DNA of 64,000 nt, taken from NCBI RefSeq assembly GCF_963920925.1, contig NZ_CAWUDI010000001.1, positions 248,001 to 312,000 on the forward strand, given 5' to 3'. A model generated the notes under the pieces. That model searched no databases and was not told the origin of the DNA. It worked only from the letters and a program-made list of their open reading frames with translations. This document shows, in pieces, positions 35,496 through 43,731 of the stretch. Numbering within the stretch: position 1 is the stretch's first letter; every line of letters starts with the position of its first letter. This stretch comes from Rivularia sp963920925 (GTDB lineage Bacteria; Cyanobacteriota; Cyanobacteriia; Cyanobacteriales; Nostocaceae). Both the position numbers and the translations under genes were made by a program.

Positions 35496-36392
35496 ATGAC
35501 TACAAAGCTGATTTTATATCCGAACTTAAAGTTATGGATGGCGGCGATAAAACCGCCAATGTATTGCGTTGCGATTATGCCGATTTGGGTAGGAACTGCT
35601 GTCGCTTTTGCAGAAAAAAAGGTGCTTCATGCAGCTGTTTTTTGCACGTTTTTAGCTGCTGCGATTTTGATTGTTGCCTGGGAAAATTTGAGTAATGATG
35701 TCTTCGATTCTGATACGGGAATTGATCTTAATAAACATCATTCTCTAGTTAATTTGACGGGCAATAGACAATTAATCTTTTGGCTGGGAAATTGCTTTCT
35801 AAGTCTAGGATTGCTGGGAATACTAACAATTTGTTGGTGGCAACAAGACTTAACTTTAATTGGAATAATTTTGCTATGTTGCGGTTTAGGATATCTGTAT
35901 CAAGGACCTCCTTTCCGCTTAGGCTATCAAGGTTTAGGAGAAATACTTTGCTTTTTCGCCTTTGGTCCTTTGGGAGTAGCAGCAGGATATTACAGTCAAA
36001 CTCAAAGTTGGTCTTTAACGAGTTTAGCCGCTTCTTTAATCGTTGGTATTCCCACGACTTTGATATTATTTTGTTCCCACTTTCATCAAGTCAAAGACGA
36101 TTTAGCAGCAGGAAAACTTTCCCCAATTGTTCGTCTGGGAACCCAAAGAGGTTCGCAAGTTTTAAATTGGTTAACAGGCAGTATTTACGCGCTGATATTG
36201 TTATTTATACTTTGCGGAATTTTTCCATTATGGACGCTTTTAAGTTGGTTTAGCTTACCTTTTGCTGCAAAACTATGTAACCACGTCGCCGAAAACCACA
36301 ACCAACCCCTTAAAATTAGTAACTCCAAATTTATCGCGATCGCAATGCAATTTTGGTGCTGTTTGCTATTAGGATTCGGGTTTGTTTTGTGA
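35496..36392 (+). CDS. menA: 1,4-dihydroxy-2-naphthoate prenyltransferase (phytyltransferase)
   Basis: About 298 residues from the ATG at 35496 (MTTKLILYPNLKLWMAAIKP). A UbiA-fold membrane protein with eight to nine hydrophobic helices. The first Asp-rich motif is NDVFDSDTGID in ENLSNDVFDSDTGIDLNKHH, and the second region is HFHQVKDDLAAGK; both bind Mg-diphosphate. It attaches a phytyl chain to 1,4-dihydroxy-2-naphthoate in phylloquinone synthesis. Starts the plus-strand series menA, menC, menE, although about 160 bases of short repeats separate it from menC. Confidence 0.94.
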   Translation: MTTKLILYPNLKLWMAAIKPPMYCVAIMPIWVGTAVAFAEKKVLHAAVFCTFLAAAILIVAWENLSNDVFDSDTGIDLNKHHSLVNLTGNRQLIFWLGNCFLSLGLLGILTICWWQQDLTLIGIILLCCGLGYLYQGPPFRLGYQGLGEILCFFAFGPLGVAAGYYSQTQSWSLTSLAASLIVGIPTTLILFCSHFHQVKDDLAAGKLSPIVRLGTQRGSQVLNWLTGSIYALILLFILCGIFPLWTLLSWFSLPFAAKLCNHVAENHNQPLKISNSKFIAIAMQFWCCLLLGFGFVL

Positions 36393-36556
36393 ATCAGTGA
36401 GCAGTTATCAATTATCAATTAAATATGGAGCATGGGAGATGGGGAGACAAGGGGACAAGGAGACAAGGAGAAATTTAATTTATTAATTCCTAACTCCTAA
36501 CTCCTAACTCCTAACTCCTAACTCCTAATTTTCAATCTAAAATCCAAAATCGCTTG
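36393..36556. repeat. menA-menC spacer of short tandem repeats
   Basis: ATTATCAATT heptamers, then G-rich ggagacaaggggacaaggag, then about six copies of the 7-mer CCTAACT (36485-36528), then aatctaaaatccaaaatcg before the menC start. It shows the G-rich-after-stop, C-rich-before-start order. Confidence 0.9.
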
Positions 36557-37549
36557 ATGGTTTACCAATTTGAATTTCGTTCTTATCGTCGCAAATTTGC
36601 AACTCCTTTAAAAACATCTCACGGTATTTGGGAAAGTCGGGATGGTGTTATTATTCGTCTTCAGGATGAAAATGGGAAAGTTGGATGGGGAGAAATTGCT
36701 CCGATTAGTTGGTTTGGCTCGGAAACTATTCAACAAGCGGTTTCATTTTGTCGGCAATTATCAAACGAAATTACCGATGAAAAGATTTTCTCGATTCCTG
36801 ATAGATTGCCAACTTGTCAATTTGGGTTTGAGTCAGCACGAGAAACCATCGAACAAAATAATTCTGCTGCAAAGCTTTCTCAAAATCTTACTAAGAGCGT
36901 TTTATTACCTGCTGGTAAAGCAGCTTTGAGTCAATGGCGAAATGTATGGGATATCGGCTCTCATAGTTTTAAATGGAAAATCGGCGTTTATCCGGTTGCA
37001 GAAGAAGTTTTTATTTTTGACTTACTTGCTGGAGAATTACCTGCTTTTACAAAACTGCGACTGGATGCGAATGCTGGTTTAAACTACCACGAAGCTGAGA
37101 TTTGGCTGCAAAAATGCGATGATATCAATATAAATAATGATATTGATTTAGAAATCGAATTTATTGAGCAACCGCTTTCGGTAGATAGATTTTCACAAAT
37201 GTTGGAATTGAGTCGTAATTACGCTACGAAAATAGCTTTAGATGAATCTGTAGCTACACTCGAACAACTTCAAAGCTGTTATGAAAAAGGTTGGCGAGGA
37301 ATTTTTGTTATCAAAGCCGGTATAATTGGCTCGCCATCACGTTTACGCGAATTTTGCCTTACTCATAAAATTGATACTGTATTTTCATCAGTTTTTGAAA
37401 CCAGTATTGGCAGAAAAGCCGCATTATCATTAGCTGCTGAATTATCGCCACAAAAAAGAGCAGTAGGTTTTGGTGTCAATCATTTCTTTGCAGAAAACGA
37501 GCAAATTTGTTTGGATAATTTATGGAAGAATACTTCACATATTTTGTAA
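36557..37549 (+). CDS. menC: o-Succinylbenzoate synthase
   Basis: About 330 residues from the ATG at 36557 (MVYQFEFRSYRRKF), preceded by an in-frame TTG. Enolase superfamily: the N-terminal capping domain carries TPLKTSHGIWESRDGVIIRL. The barrel shows the KxK-type catalytic lysine in FKWKIGVYP, the metal ligands LRLDANAG (Asp), EFIEQPL (Glu) and KIALDES (Asp), and the second lysine in FVIKAGIIG. It dehydrates SHCHC to o-succinylbenzoate. Its last 28 bases overlap the start of menE, indicating translational coupling. Confidence 0.93.
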   Translation: MVYQFEFRSYRRKFATPLKTSHGIWESRDGVIIRLQDENGKVGWGEIAPISWFGSETIQQAVSFCRQLSNEITDEKIFSIPDRLPTCQFGFESARETIEQNNSAAKLSQNLTKSVLLPAGKAALSQWRNVWDIGSHSFKWKIGVYPVAEEVFIFDLLAGELPAFTKLRLDANAGLNYHEAEIWLQKCDDININNDIDLEIEFIEQPLSVDRFSQMLELSRNYATKIALDESVATLEQLQSCYEKGWRGIFVIKAGIIGSPSRLREFCLTHKIDTVFSSVFETSIGRKAALSLAAELSPQKRAVGFGVNHFFAENEQICLDNLWKNTSHIL

Positions 37550-38898
37550 ATAATGACTGTTTAATTTGCGAAGATAATCATTCATTAACTGAGCTAATCG
37601 AAAAATTTTATTTAGATATTATTAAGTTTAAACAAGAAAATTCTTATCTACCAAAAATTATTTTAAACCAATGTCAACCAGTGCGTTTTTTAGCAAGTTT
37701 TATCGCCGCTTGTAAAGCAAATTGTCCCGTCTTTTTATGTAATCCCGATTGGGGAAAACAAGAATGGCAGCAAGTATTTGATTTAGTCAAACCAGATATT
37801 ATTTGGAGCATAGAAGACAGCCTTATTACCCATGCCCAATGCCCAATGCCCAATTCCCAATTCCCATACATCATGATTCCTACGGGTGGCTCGTCGGGTA
37901 AAATAAAATTCGCCGTTCATACTTGGGATACTTTGACGGCTTCGGTAAAAGGATTTCAAGAATATTTTGAAGTTGATAAAATTAATTCTTGCTGTGTATT
38001 GCCGCTGTATCATGTTAGCGGTTTAATGCAGTTTATGCGCTGTTTGATAACTGGTGGCAAGTTAGTTATTTTACCTTTTAAAGAGCTTGAATTAGGTCAA
38101 AATAATATTCAAAATTTAATTAATAAAAATACTAATAACTTTGATTTTTTTATATCTTTAGTTCCCACTCAGTTAGAACGTTTATTACAAAAACCTGATT
38201 TAACTCAATTGCTGAGTAAATTTGAAACTGTTCTTTTAGGAGGTGCCCCAGCTTGGGATGAATTATTACAAAAAGCCAGATTTCATCATATTAGATTAGC
38301 TCCTACCTACGGAATGACAGAAACTGCTTCTCAAATTGCGACTATGAAACCCGAAGATTTCCTGATAGGTAGAAGTGGTTGCGGAAAAGTTCTTCCTCAT
38401 GCAAAAATAGAAATTCGCGGCGAAAAAGGAGAGAATTTACAAAACGATCGAGTCGGAAGCATTAATATAAAAGCCGAATCGTTAGCTCTTGGCTATTATC
38501 CTCTTGATGGTGAAAGACAAACTTGTTTGCAAATAGATGATTTAGCTTTTTTAGACGAGCAAGGTTATTTGAATATTGTCGGAAGAAATAGCCACAAAAT
38601 AATTACAGGTGGAGAAAACGTTTATCCCGCAGAAGTTGAAGCCGCAATTAGAGCAACCGGCATGGTGGCTGATGTTTGTGTAATTGGTGTAGGCGATCGA
38701 CACTGGGGACAAATTGTAACGGCTATTTATGTAAACAAAATACATATTTCAAATCAAGAAATTCAAGCTTTACTTAAGGAAAGGATAAGCAATTATAAAA
38801 TTCCTAAAGTTTGGATTTGTGTTGGTTCGTTACCTCGTAATTCTCAAGGTAAAATTAATCGTCAGAAGCTTTATGAAATAGTTGGTGAATACGCATAA
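37522..38898 (+). CDS. menE: 2-Succinylbenzoate-CoA ligase
   Basis: 458 residues of the ANL adenylating superfamily. ATP-binding P-loop IPTGGSSGKIKF, A5 motif YGMTETASQIA, A8 hinge DEQGYLNIVGRNSHKIITGG and the C-terminal catalytic Lys in NSQGKINRQKL. It forms OSB-CoA for phylloquinone synthesis. The gene overlaps menC by 28 bases. Just before the P-loop, the frame contains a run of AATGCCC/AATTCCC repeats (37829-37868) translated as HAQCPMPNSQFP, absent from the usual family alignment as I know it; the frame is kept. It converges with menI. Confidence 0.93.
   Translation: MEEYFTYFVNNDCLICEDNHSLTELIEKFYLDIIKFKQENSYLPKIILNQCQPVRFLASFIAACKANCPVFLCNPDWGKQEWQQVFDLVKPDIIWSIEDSLITHAQCPMPNSQFPYIMIPTGGSSGKIKFAVHTWDTLTASVKGFQEYFEVDKINSCCVLPLYHVSGLMQFMRCLITGGKLVILPFKELELGQNNIQNLINKNTNNFDFFISLVPTQLERLLQKPDLTQLLSKFETVLLGGAPAWDELLQKARFHHIRLAPTYGMTETASQIATMKPEDFLIGRSGCGKVLPHAKIEIRGEKGENLQNDRVGSINIKAESLALGYYPLDGERQTCLQIDDLAFLDEQGYLNIVGRNSHKIITGGENVYPAEVEAAIRATGMVADVCVIGVGDRHWGQIVTAIYVNKIHISNQEIQALLKERISNYKIPKVWICVGSLPRNSQGKINRQKLYEIVGEYA
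37829..37868. repeat. AATGCCC/AATTCCC repeat inside menE
   Basis: Five to six 7-bp units (catgccc, aatgccc twice, aattccc twice) identical to intergenic repeats at 39421-39520 lie within the coding frame, directly upstream of the ATP-binding loop codons. Confidence 0.85.
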
Positions 38899-38915
38899 TT
38901 TTCCGTAAAATCGTC

Positions 38916-39317
38916 CTAACGTAACCTTTCCAAACACTTGACTATTTCTGCTGACAATCCAATCTTTTTTCTACTTGCTACATCAATACAAACATGACGA
39001 GTCATTGCTTTAGCTGCTAACTTATCACTAATATAAATTTGATAATCAATTTCAAACTGCTCGGCGCGAATTCTTAAAGGAGTTAAGCTCACAAATATTT
39101 TATCGCCGCAATACATTGGACGCATAAAATCAATATCAGCATGAATGATGGGAAAAGCAGTAGATGGATTTGTAAAAAATTGCTTGATATCAATTCCTAA
39201 AGATTCTAAAGCTGCTTCATAAGCTTCATGACATATAGCTAAAACATTCGCAAAGTAAACTACACCAGCAGCATCGGTATCTTGAAAGCGAATCGTGCGA
39301 TTGTATGTGAAAGACAT
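38916..39317 (-). CDS. menI: 1,4-dihydroxy-2-naphthoyl-CoA hydrolase
   Basis: 133 residues, hot-dog fold thioesterase of the 4-hydroxybenzoyl-CoA type. The catalytic-Asp block is RFQDTDAAGVVYFANVLAIC, followed by HEAYEAALESLGID and the strand PIIHADIDFMRPMYCGDKI. It matches the cyanobacterial DHNA-CoA hydrolase group (Synechocystis Slr0204), which releases DHNA for MenA. It lies 17 bases beyond menE in convergent orientation. Position at the end of the men block supports the specific assignment over a generic YbgC-type thioesterase. Confidence 0.9.
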   Translation of the reverse strand: MSFTYNRTIRFQDTDAAGVVYFANVLAICHEAYEAALESLGIDIKQFFTNPSTAFPIIHADIDFMRPMYCGDKIFVSLTPLRIRAEQFEIDYQIYISDKLAAKAMTRHVCIDVASRKKIGLSAEIVKCLERLR

Positions 39318-39319
39318 TG

Positions 39320-39512
39320 AGAGAGGTTAAAGGTTAAAGGTTAAAGGTTAAAGGTGAGGAGTTATAAGTTACGTGTCACAAAAATAATAGTAGTGGGAGC
39401 ATCTTGCTCCCTTTTTGTTTCATATGCCTAATATCCCATGTCCAATTCCCAATTCCCAATTCTCAATTCCCAATCCCCAATGCCCAATTCCCAATCCCCA
39501 ATCCCCAATGCC
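39320..39512. repeat. Repeat array between menI and the HopA1 gene
   Basis: (ggttaaa)n about 39323-39351 next to the menI start, then about twelve AATTCCC/AATCCCC/AATGCCC units from 39421 to 39520 that run into the last codons of the minus-strand HopA1-domain gene. Confidence 0.9.
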
Positions 39513-40604
39513 CTATGCCCAATTATAAATATCTTCGGAGTTGGGATTAAGATAAGGATGCTCTAAATCAATTGACATAAGAGCAAAGTGCTGACAAATA
39601 ATATTTAATTTTTCTTCTGGTGAATCGATGTCTTTTTCCCAAGCTTCAAATAAAGCATTTGCAATAATTTGACAGCGATTTACACCGAAGCTCTGCTTGT
39701 TAAGGGGTTTTTCTAAAGGTTGTTCGGCTAAACTCAATCCTGGTGCTAAATATTTGGCGAATAATGGTGTTTCTGGCTTAAAATAAGCTTGATGCTCTGC
39801 GTAAATATCTCTAAGCAATTCTTGGATAGCGGGATAATCTTGACGTTGAAAATTAAGTATCCCCGAATCATAGCGATCGCAACCTAATGGATGATGGGGA
39901 ACTTGAAAGTTGAAGGGTATTTCAACGGCGTTTAATTTAAGAGTCAGACTACTCATTAAAGCAATAGCACCTTGGGGATTTAAGTTGAAAAATATACTTA
40001 CAACTTCTAATTCACTCCAGGCATTTTGCAAATCGTCTTGTTGCTGTTTACCTGAGTTACTCATTGCTAAATAGAAGCCGTTATTTAAACGATTTTTTGG
40101 TAGTCGAATATCAATTAAGTCATCAACTCTACTATATAATGCGTCTGGTTCTAAATAACTCTCTTCAACGTGTAATGTTAAACCATCTTTAGTTACAGCT
40201 AAACTTCCATCGGGTTCTTGTCGTAACACCCGCCAGCCAGAATCTAAGTAGCCCGTACCGTGATTGTGTTGGTGTAATTGATTGTAAAACTGCCAATCGA
40301 TTTCAAATACACAATTGTTCTCTAAATCTTGATGTAATAAAAGATTAGGATTAGTGGTATTTGCTGCTAAAACACTTTGTAACGAGTTGTTGTAATAAAT
40401 ACCATATAGGAAGTTTCGCAGCAGTAAAGTAAGATATTTGTCTTGTAATGCTGTAGAACTTTTTTCAAGTGTTTCTACCATCAAGGCAGGCAAACTAAAA
40501 GGTTGATAGTCCAGATGATAAATGGAAAATCTAGATTCTATTTCAATCTGAGTGGCAATTTTTAAGAAAGTCTTTGATAGAGATGTTTTAGAAGAAGCTA
40601 TCAT
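39513..40604 (-). CDS. HopA1-domain protein (T3SS effector HopA1 family, LanY-like)
   Basis: 363 residues. The central and C-terminal parts match the HopA1 fold family: YLTLLLRNFLYGIYYNNSLQ, HNHGTGYLDSGWRVLRQEPD, GSLAVTKDGLTLHVEE, RLPKNRLNNGFYLAMSN and VVSIFFNLNPQGAIALMSSL, then FKPETPLFAKYLAPGLSLAE. In class V lanthipeptide biosynthesis a HopA1-domain protein acts as the lyase that removes phosphate from pSer/pThr, working with a separate APH-like kinase. Here an APH-like gene lies just upstream on the same strand (136-base gap). No type III secretion genes are present, so a bacterial effector role is unlikely. Its last residues overlap a repeat array. Confidence 0.82.
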   Translation of the reverse strand: MIASSKTSLSKTFLKIATQIEIESRFSIYHLDYQPFSLPALMVETLEKSSTALQDKYLTLLLRNFLYGIYYNNSLQSVLAANTTNPNLLLHQDLENNCVFEIDWQFYNQLHQHNHGTGYLDSGWRVLRQEPDGSLAVTKDGLTLHVEESYLEPDALYSRVDDLIDIRLPKNRLNNGFYLAMSNSGKQQQDDLQNAWSELEVVSIFFNLNPQGAIALMSSLTLKLNAVEIPFNFQVPHHPLGCDRYDSGILNFQRQDYPAIQELLRDIYAEHQAYFKPETPLFAKYLAPGLSLAEQPLEKPLNKQSFGVNRCQIIANALFEAWEKDIDSPEEKLNIICQHFALMSIDLEHPYLNPNSEDIYNWA

Positions 40605-40740
40605 GGTGATTTTATCGAAATTTATGAATTATAAGTTATGAAAAATAAATGCAACCCTTGATAGAAAAGAAAAGTTAACAGCAACCATTTATGACTGGTT
40701 ACTGTTAACTGTTTACTAGTAAATGCTAACTACGAACTGA

Positions 40741-41982
40741 CTAACACCCACGCAAGCGGGTTTTTTCGTAGAAAAGGGGAATTAAATTATTTTCCCTTTC
40801 AGCCACAGGTATTTTGGCAGTTTTTACAAATGGTTTGAGAATTTGTAATTCTGATTTACCAAAAACGTCTATTACATATTCGGGAGTTCTAGTTAAGATA
40901 TTTTTGGCGAATTCTAGAGCAATCAAACTAGTATGATGCAAGTTTTGCTGACTATTAATCTTGTTATGGATTTGATTGATTAATGCTAAACCGGCAAACT
41001 TGATAATCGACTGGATGAAATCTTTACGGTACTCTAAAATCATTGGGAAAGCTTTAAGATAAGCTTCAGTTAAAGCCAACATTGAAGGCTGAAGAATCTC
41101 CAGCGGAATAGCCGCTAATTCCAAAGACTCTTCTAATTCCAAAGTGGAATCTACAACTAAACTTTCTAACCAAATTTTCAAGTAACCAGCCAGCAAAGTT
41201 CCCAAATCGTAAGCGGGATCTCCCCAACCACAAGCTTCCCAGTCAATCATCTTGACTTGTGCGTTATCCAAATTGGAACTGCGAGAATGTACTAAAATGT
41301 TCTCTAGTTTCAAATCGTTGTGAGTCAAACAACAAGGATTATACGCAGAAGCTAAATCCGCGATCGCAGATTCTAAAAAGTCGTGGCTTTGATAGTGAGA
41401 ATAAAACGAAAGTCCCGCACTGCTAACTTTGCCAAAAATAGAGGGATCGAGAAAATCTACCCCCTGTGCCGGATTAAAATACTGATAGCGAATCTGCCCA
41501 GCTGGAGCAGTAGCCATAAAATCGCGGCACTTTTGGCGTTTAAAAGTTGCACGGTGTAATGTTGCTAAAGTATTGCCAATACAACTTGCTAATTCTGGCG
41601 GAAAATATAGGTTATGCCTGTAATAGCTTTCCAAACCTTGGTATTCCCAAAGGTAATTACGCACGAGGATTGAGTTTTCCTCATCGTAATGTACTACTAG
41701 TGGAGATAACGCTTTTATATTGCCGAGAACAGGAAAAGATTCAAGCAACTGGTGAAACAGCCATTCATTAAAGAATTCATGGGGGATACCGTTGAATTCT
41801 TGGGCTAGTTCTTGTTTTACCAAAAGCTTGCGATCGCCACTCTTAGTAACCAGTATATTAAAATTCTTGCGGCTACTACTGTGTGGCAAATCTGCATCGG
41901 CGGTTGCGCCATCTTCTAAGCTACTCAGACCCGCTTCTTGCAGATACTGGATAACGTTTTGAGAAGACAGTGAAAGTTTCAT
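40741..41982 (-). CDS. APH-like phosphotransferase (LanK-like kinase)
   Basis: 413 residues with the aminoglycoside phosphotransferase/choline kinase fold: an N-lobe Lys in KLLVKQEL, the catalytic loop CLTHNDLKLENILVHSR (Asp, Asn) and the metal-binding MIDWEACGWGDPAYDLGTLL (Asp). The ATG at 41982 has AAGGAAG 9 bases upstream. It precedes the HopA1-domain gene on the same strand. Paired APH-like kinase and HopA1 proteins are the two modification enzymes of class V lanthipeptides (phosphorylation, then elimination). No Cys/Ser/Thr-rich precursor gene is found nearby, so the substrate may lie elsewhere or be different. Antibiotic resistance is unlikely given the context. Confidence 0.82.
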   Translation of the reverse strand: MKLSLSSQNVIQYLQEAGLSSLEDGATADADLPHSSSRKNFNILVTKSGDRKLLVKQELAQEFNGIPHEFFNEWLFHQLLESFPVLGNIKALSPLVVHYDEENSILVRNYLWEYQGLESYYRHNLYFPPELASCIGNTLATLHRATFKRQKCRDFMATAPAGQIRYQYFNPAQGVDFLDPSIFGKVSSAGLSFYSHYQSHDFLESAIADLASAYNPCCLTHNDLKLENILVHSRSSNLDNAQVKMIDWEACGWGDPAYDLGTLLAGYLKIWLESLVVDSTLELEESLELAAIPLEILQPSMLALTEAYLKAFPMILEYRKDFIQSIIKFAGLALINQIHNKINSQQNLHHTSLIALEFAKNILTRTPEYVIDVFGKSELQILKPFVKTAKIPVAERENNLIPLFYEKTRLRGC

Positions 41983-42785
41983 TTATTGGTTACTTCCTTA
42001 GATTCCTTTAAAATTAGCTTTGTTTGGTTTTGGCTTTAATTGTGGCAGCATTCCCCAGCGAAGCCCTTTTTTTAGGGAATCTTAAAAAAACGATGACTAC
42101 GCTTTATTAATATCGAATTCCCCTGACAAATACCTGCCAAATTGCCAAATTTATCTTTACCGTCGCTTTAAATTTCACTTTTGAAGCATAGTGAAATCTT
42201 TAATATTATTTTAATTTTTACTTACGCGAATATAGAAATTTGTGCTTTAACCTTTTAATGCCTGTTCTATCCTCGCGATTACGTTTTTGAACAGCCGTGC
42301 CATTAACAAACATTAATATAATTATTGAATACAACAGCTAACACTTTAGGAGTACAAGAAATTTTGCATAGTTTCCGGAAGAATATAAATATTTTTCTTT
42401 GTGCGTAGGCTAATAATTTTTTGCCCAACTATTAACAATCCTCTATAACCTAAATTCTACGCAAAATCATCAAATTTCGACCATTACCAATAGCGGAATA
42501 GTTGCATCTTATTTTCATATTGTTACATTACTATACATTTACCCCACGACGAAAAGCTAGATAAGTTGTACTTTTATTGCTATAGAAAAAATTTATTACA
42601 ACTAAATCAAAACTTCATCAAAAATCCTTTAGGGCGATGTTCTCACCAATAAAAACCATTTAAAAAATCTCGATACCTATAATTATTTGCAATAACGAAT
42701 TAATTAGCAATAGGGAGAGAAAGTAGAGCGGAAGAAATTATGATTAGCAACTAACTCTTAACTCTTAACTCTTAACTTCTAACTT
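41983..42785. other. Long spacer upstream of the kinase-HopA1 pair
   Basis: 803 AT-rich bases. A 17-codon frame on the minus strand (41998-42051, MLPQLKPKPNKANFKGI) ends 15 bases before the kinase start, its stop codon merging with the AAGGAAG ribosome site; it could be a leader peptide or chance. Upstream of it CCCTAAAAAAAGGG forms a hairpin (about 42064-42077). No core-like peptide rich in Cys, Ser and Thr was found in either strand. (cttaact)n repeats occupy 42735-42775. Confidence 0.5.
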
Positions 42786-43128
42786 CTACTTCCCCACTCC
42801 TAACTCCTCGTCAAATTTAGGTTGCCATTGAAACTGAGTTAGATTGATTTTCCCTTTCGAGTTAAACTCAATTCCTTCTTGCTCTAACAAATGCTTTTGC
42901 TTCCTATCTCCTCCTTCACGCAAGTTTGAATAGCAAATTTCACCCTTAGCATTAATGATTCGATGCCCTCGTAATATCATTAGAAGCTGTATCTACCTGA
43001 AACATTGCGTATCCAACTAAACGCGCTTTACCATAAATTCCTGCTAAATCCGCGATTTGTCCGTAGGTAGCAACTTTACCACAGGGAATTTGGCGAACAG
43101 TTTTATAAATCAGATCGTATTTAGACAT
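42786..43128 (-). pseudogene. Alkyltransferase-like (ATL/MGMT DNA-binding) protein, frameshifted
   Basis: From the ATG at 43128 the frame reads MSKYDLIYKTVRQIPCGKVA, TYGQIADLAGIYGKARLVGY, AMFQVDTASNDI and then diverges (TRASNH, stop). One base away the family resumes: RGHRIINAKGEICYSNLREG, GDRKQKHLLEQEGIEFNSKG, KINLTQFQWQPKF. Expected at the junction is a PWHR-type site (ATL proteins have Trp in place of the methyl-accepting Cys); the Pro-Trp codons are replaced and the frame shifts. ATL proteins flag O6-alkylguanine for nucleotide excision repair. Either a recent pseudogene or a sequence error. Confidence 0.75.
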
Positions 43129-43176
43129 TTTTAAGGAATTATTAAATAGTATTGCGCGATATTGATTTTAATAGGT

Positions 43177-43256
43177 TTGTAGTAGCGCTATGCCCTCCGG
43201 GCACGCTCCGCTAACAGCGCCTCCGGAATCCGGAGGCGCTAAAGCGCTACTACGAA
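43177..43256. repeat. GTAGTAGCGCT foldback repeat
   Basis: Outer arms GTAGTAGCGCT and AGCGCTACTAC enclose an inner perfect hairpin GCGCCTCCGG aat CCGGAGGCGC (43217-43239). A member of the same family, with outer arms extended by TTTGT/ACAAA, lies at 59246-59300. Confidence 0.85.
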
Positions 43257-43260
43257 CTAA

Positions 43261-43578
43261 TTAAGCACTAAAAACTAATTGAGAAAACATCGCTATTAAT
43301 GCTGCCAGACCTAAAAAAACCATTAATCCAGCTGGCATAAATTTACGTGTTTTGCCGAGTCTAACTGCAAAAACAACTACCAAAATACTCGTAAGAATAA
43401 GCGATATAGTTAGACCCCAAGTTTGTCCCTGTAATTGCAGGTAAGCAGCAACCAGTAGCAATAAACCGCTGACTGTTCCACTTATCAAAGAAACCTTGCT
43501 GCCTGCACTTTTGTAACCGATGATGCCACCGATAATTGATAAAATACCGTATAAACTAGCGGCTATAATACTTTGCAT
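43261..43578 (-). CDS. TMEM14 family membrane protein
   Basis: 105 residues, four hydrophobic helices (about 4-20, 27-46, 52-70, 83-103) with small-residue-rich GGIIGYKSAGSKVSLISGTV and RKFMPAGLMVFLGLAALIAM, the pattern of the TMEM14/UPF0136 family. In plants FAX relatives export fatty acids from plastids; the cyanobacterial role is not known and fatty-acid movement is inference from family. Start ATG at 43578. Monocistronic, divergent from the DUF815 ATPase gene. Confidence 0.85.
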   Translation of the reverse strand: MQSIIAASLYGILSIIGGIIGYKSAGSKVSLISGTVSGLLLLVAAYLQLQGQTWGLTISLILTSILVVVFAVRLGKTRKFMPAGLMVFLGLAALIAMFSQLVFSA

Positions 43579-43731
43579 TGTTAAAACCTGTGTAGATTTG
43601 CAGTTATTGTCCTCGGCGTAGAAGGAAAATTAACAACAGCCATTCATTTCCATGAGGCAGTTGCTCGAAGTTGTCTTCCCTACTCCCCCGTTCCCTATTC
43701 CCTATTCCCTATTGCCTACTCCTTTTAATAA

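Noticed and set aside
39513..40604. HopA1-domain gene as a type III secretion effector
   Set aside because: No secretion system or chaperone genes; the domain is now known from peptide-modifying lyases.
40741..41982. APH-like gene as an antibiotic resistance gene
   Set aside because: Pairing with a HopA1-domain protein and the typical cyanobacterial context argue against it.
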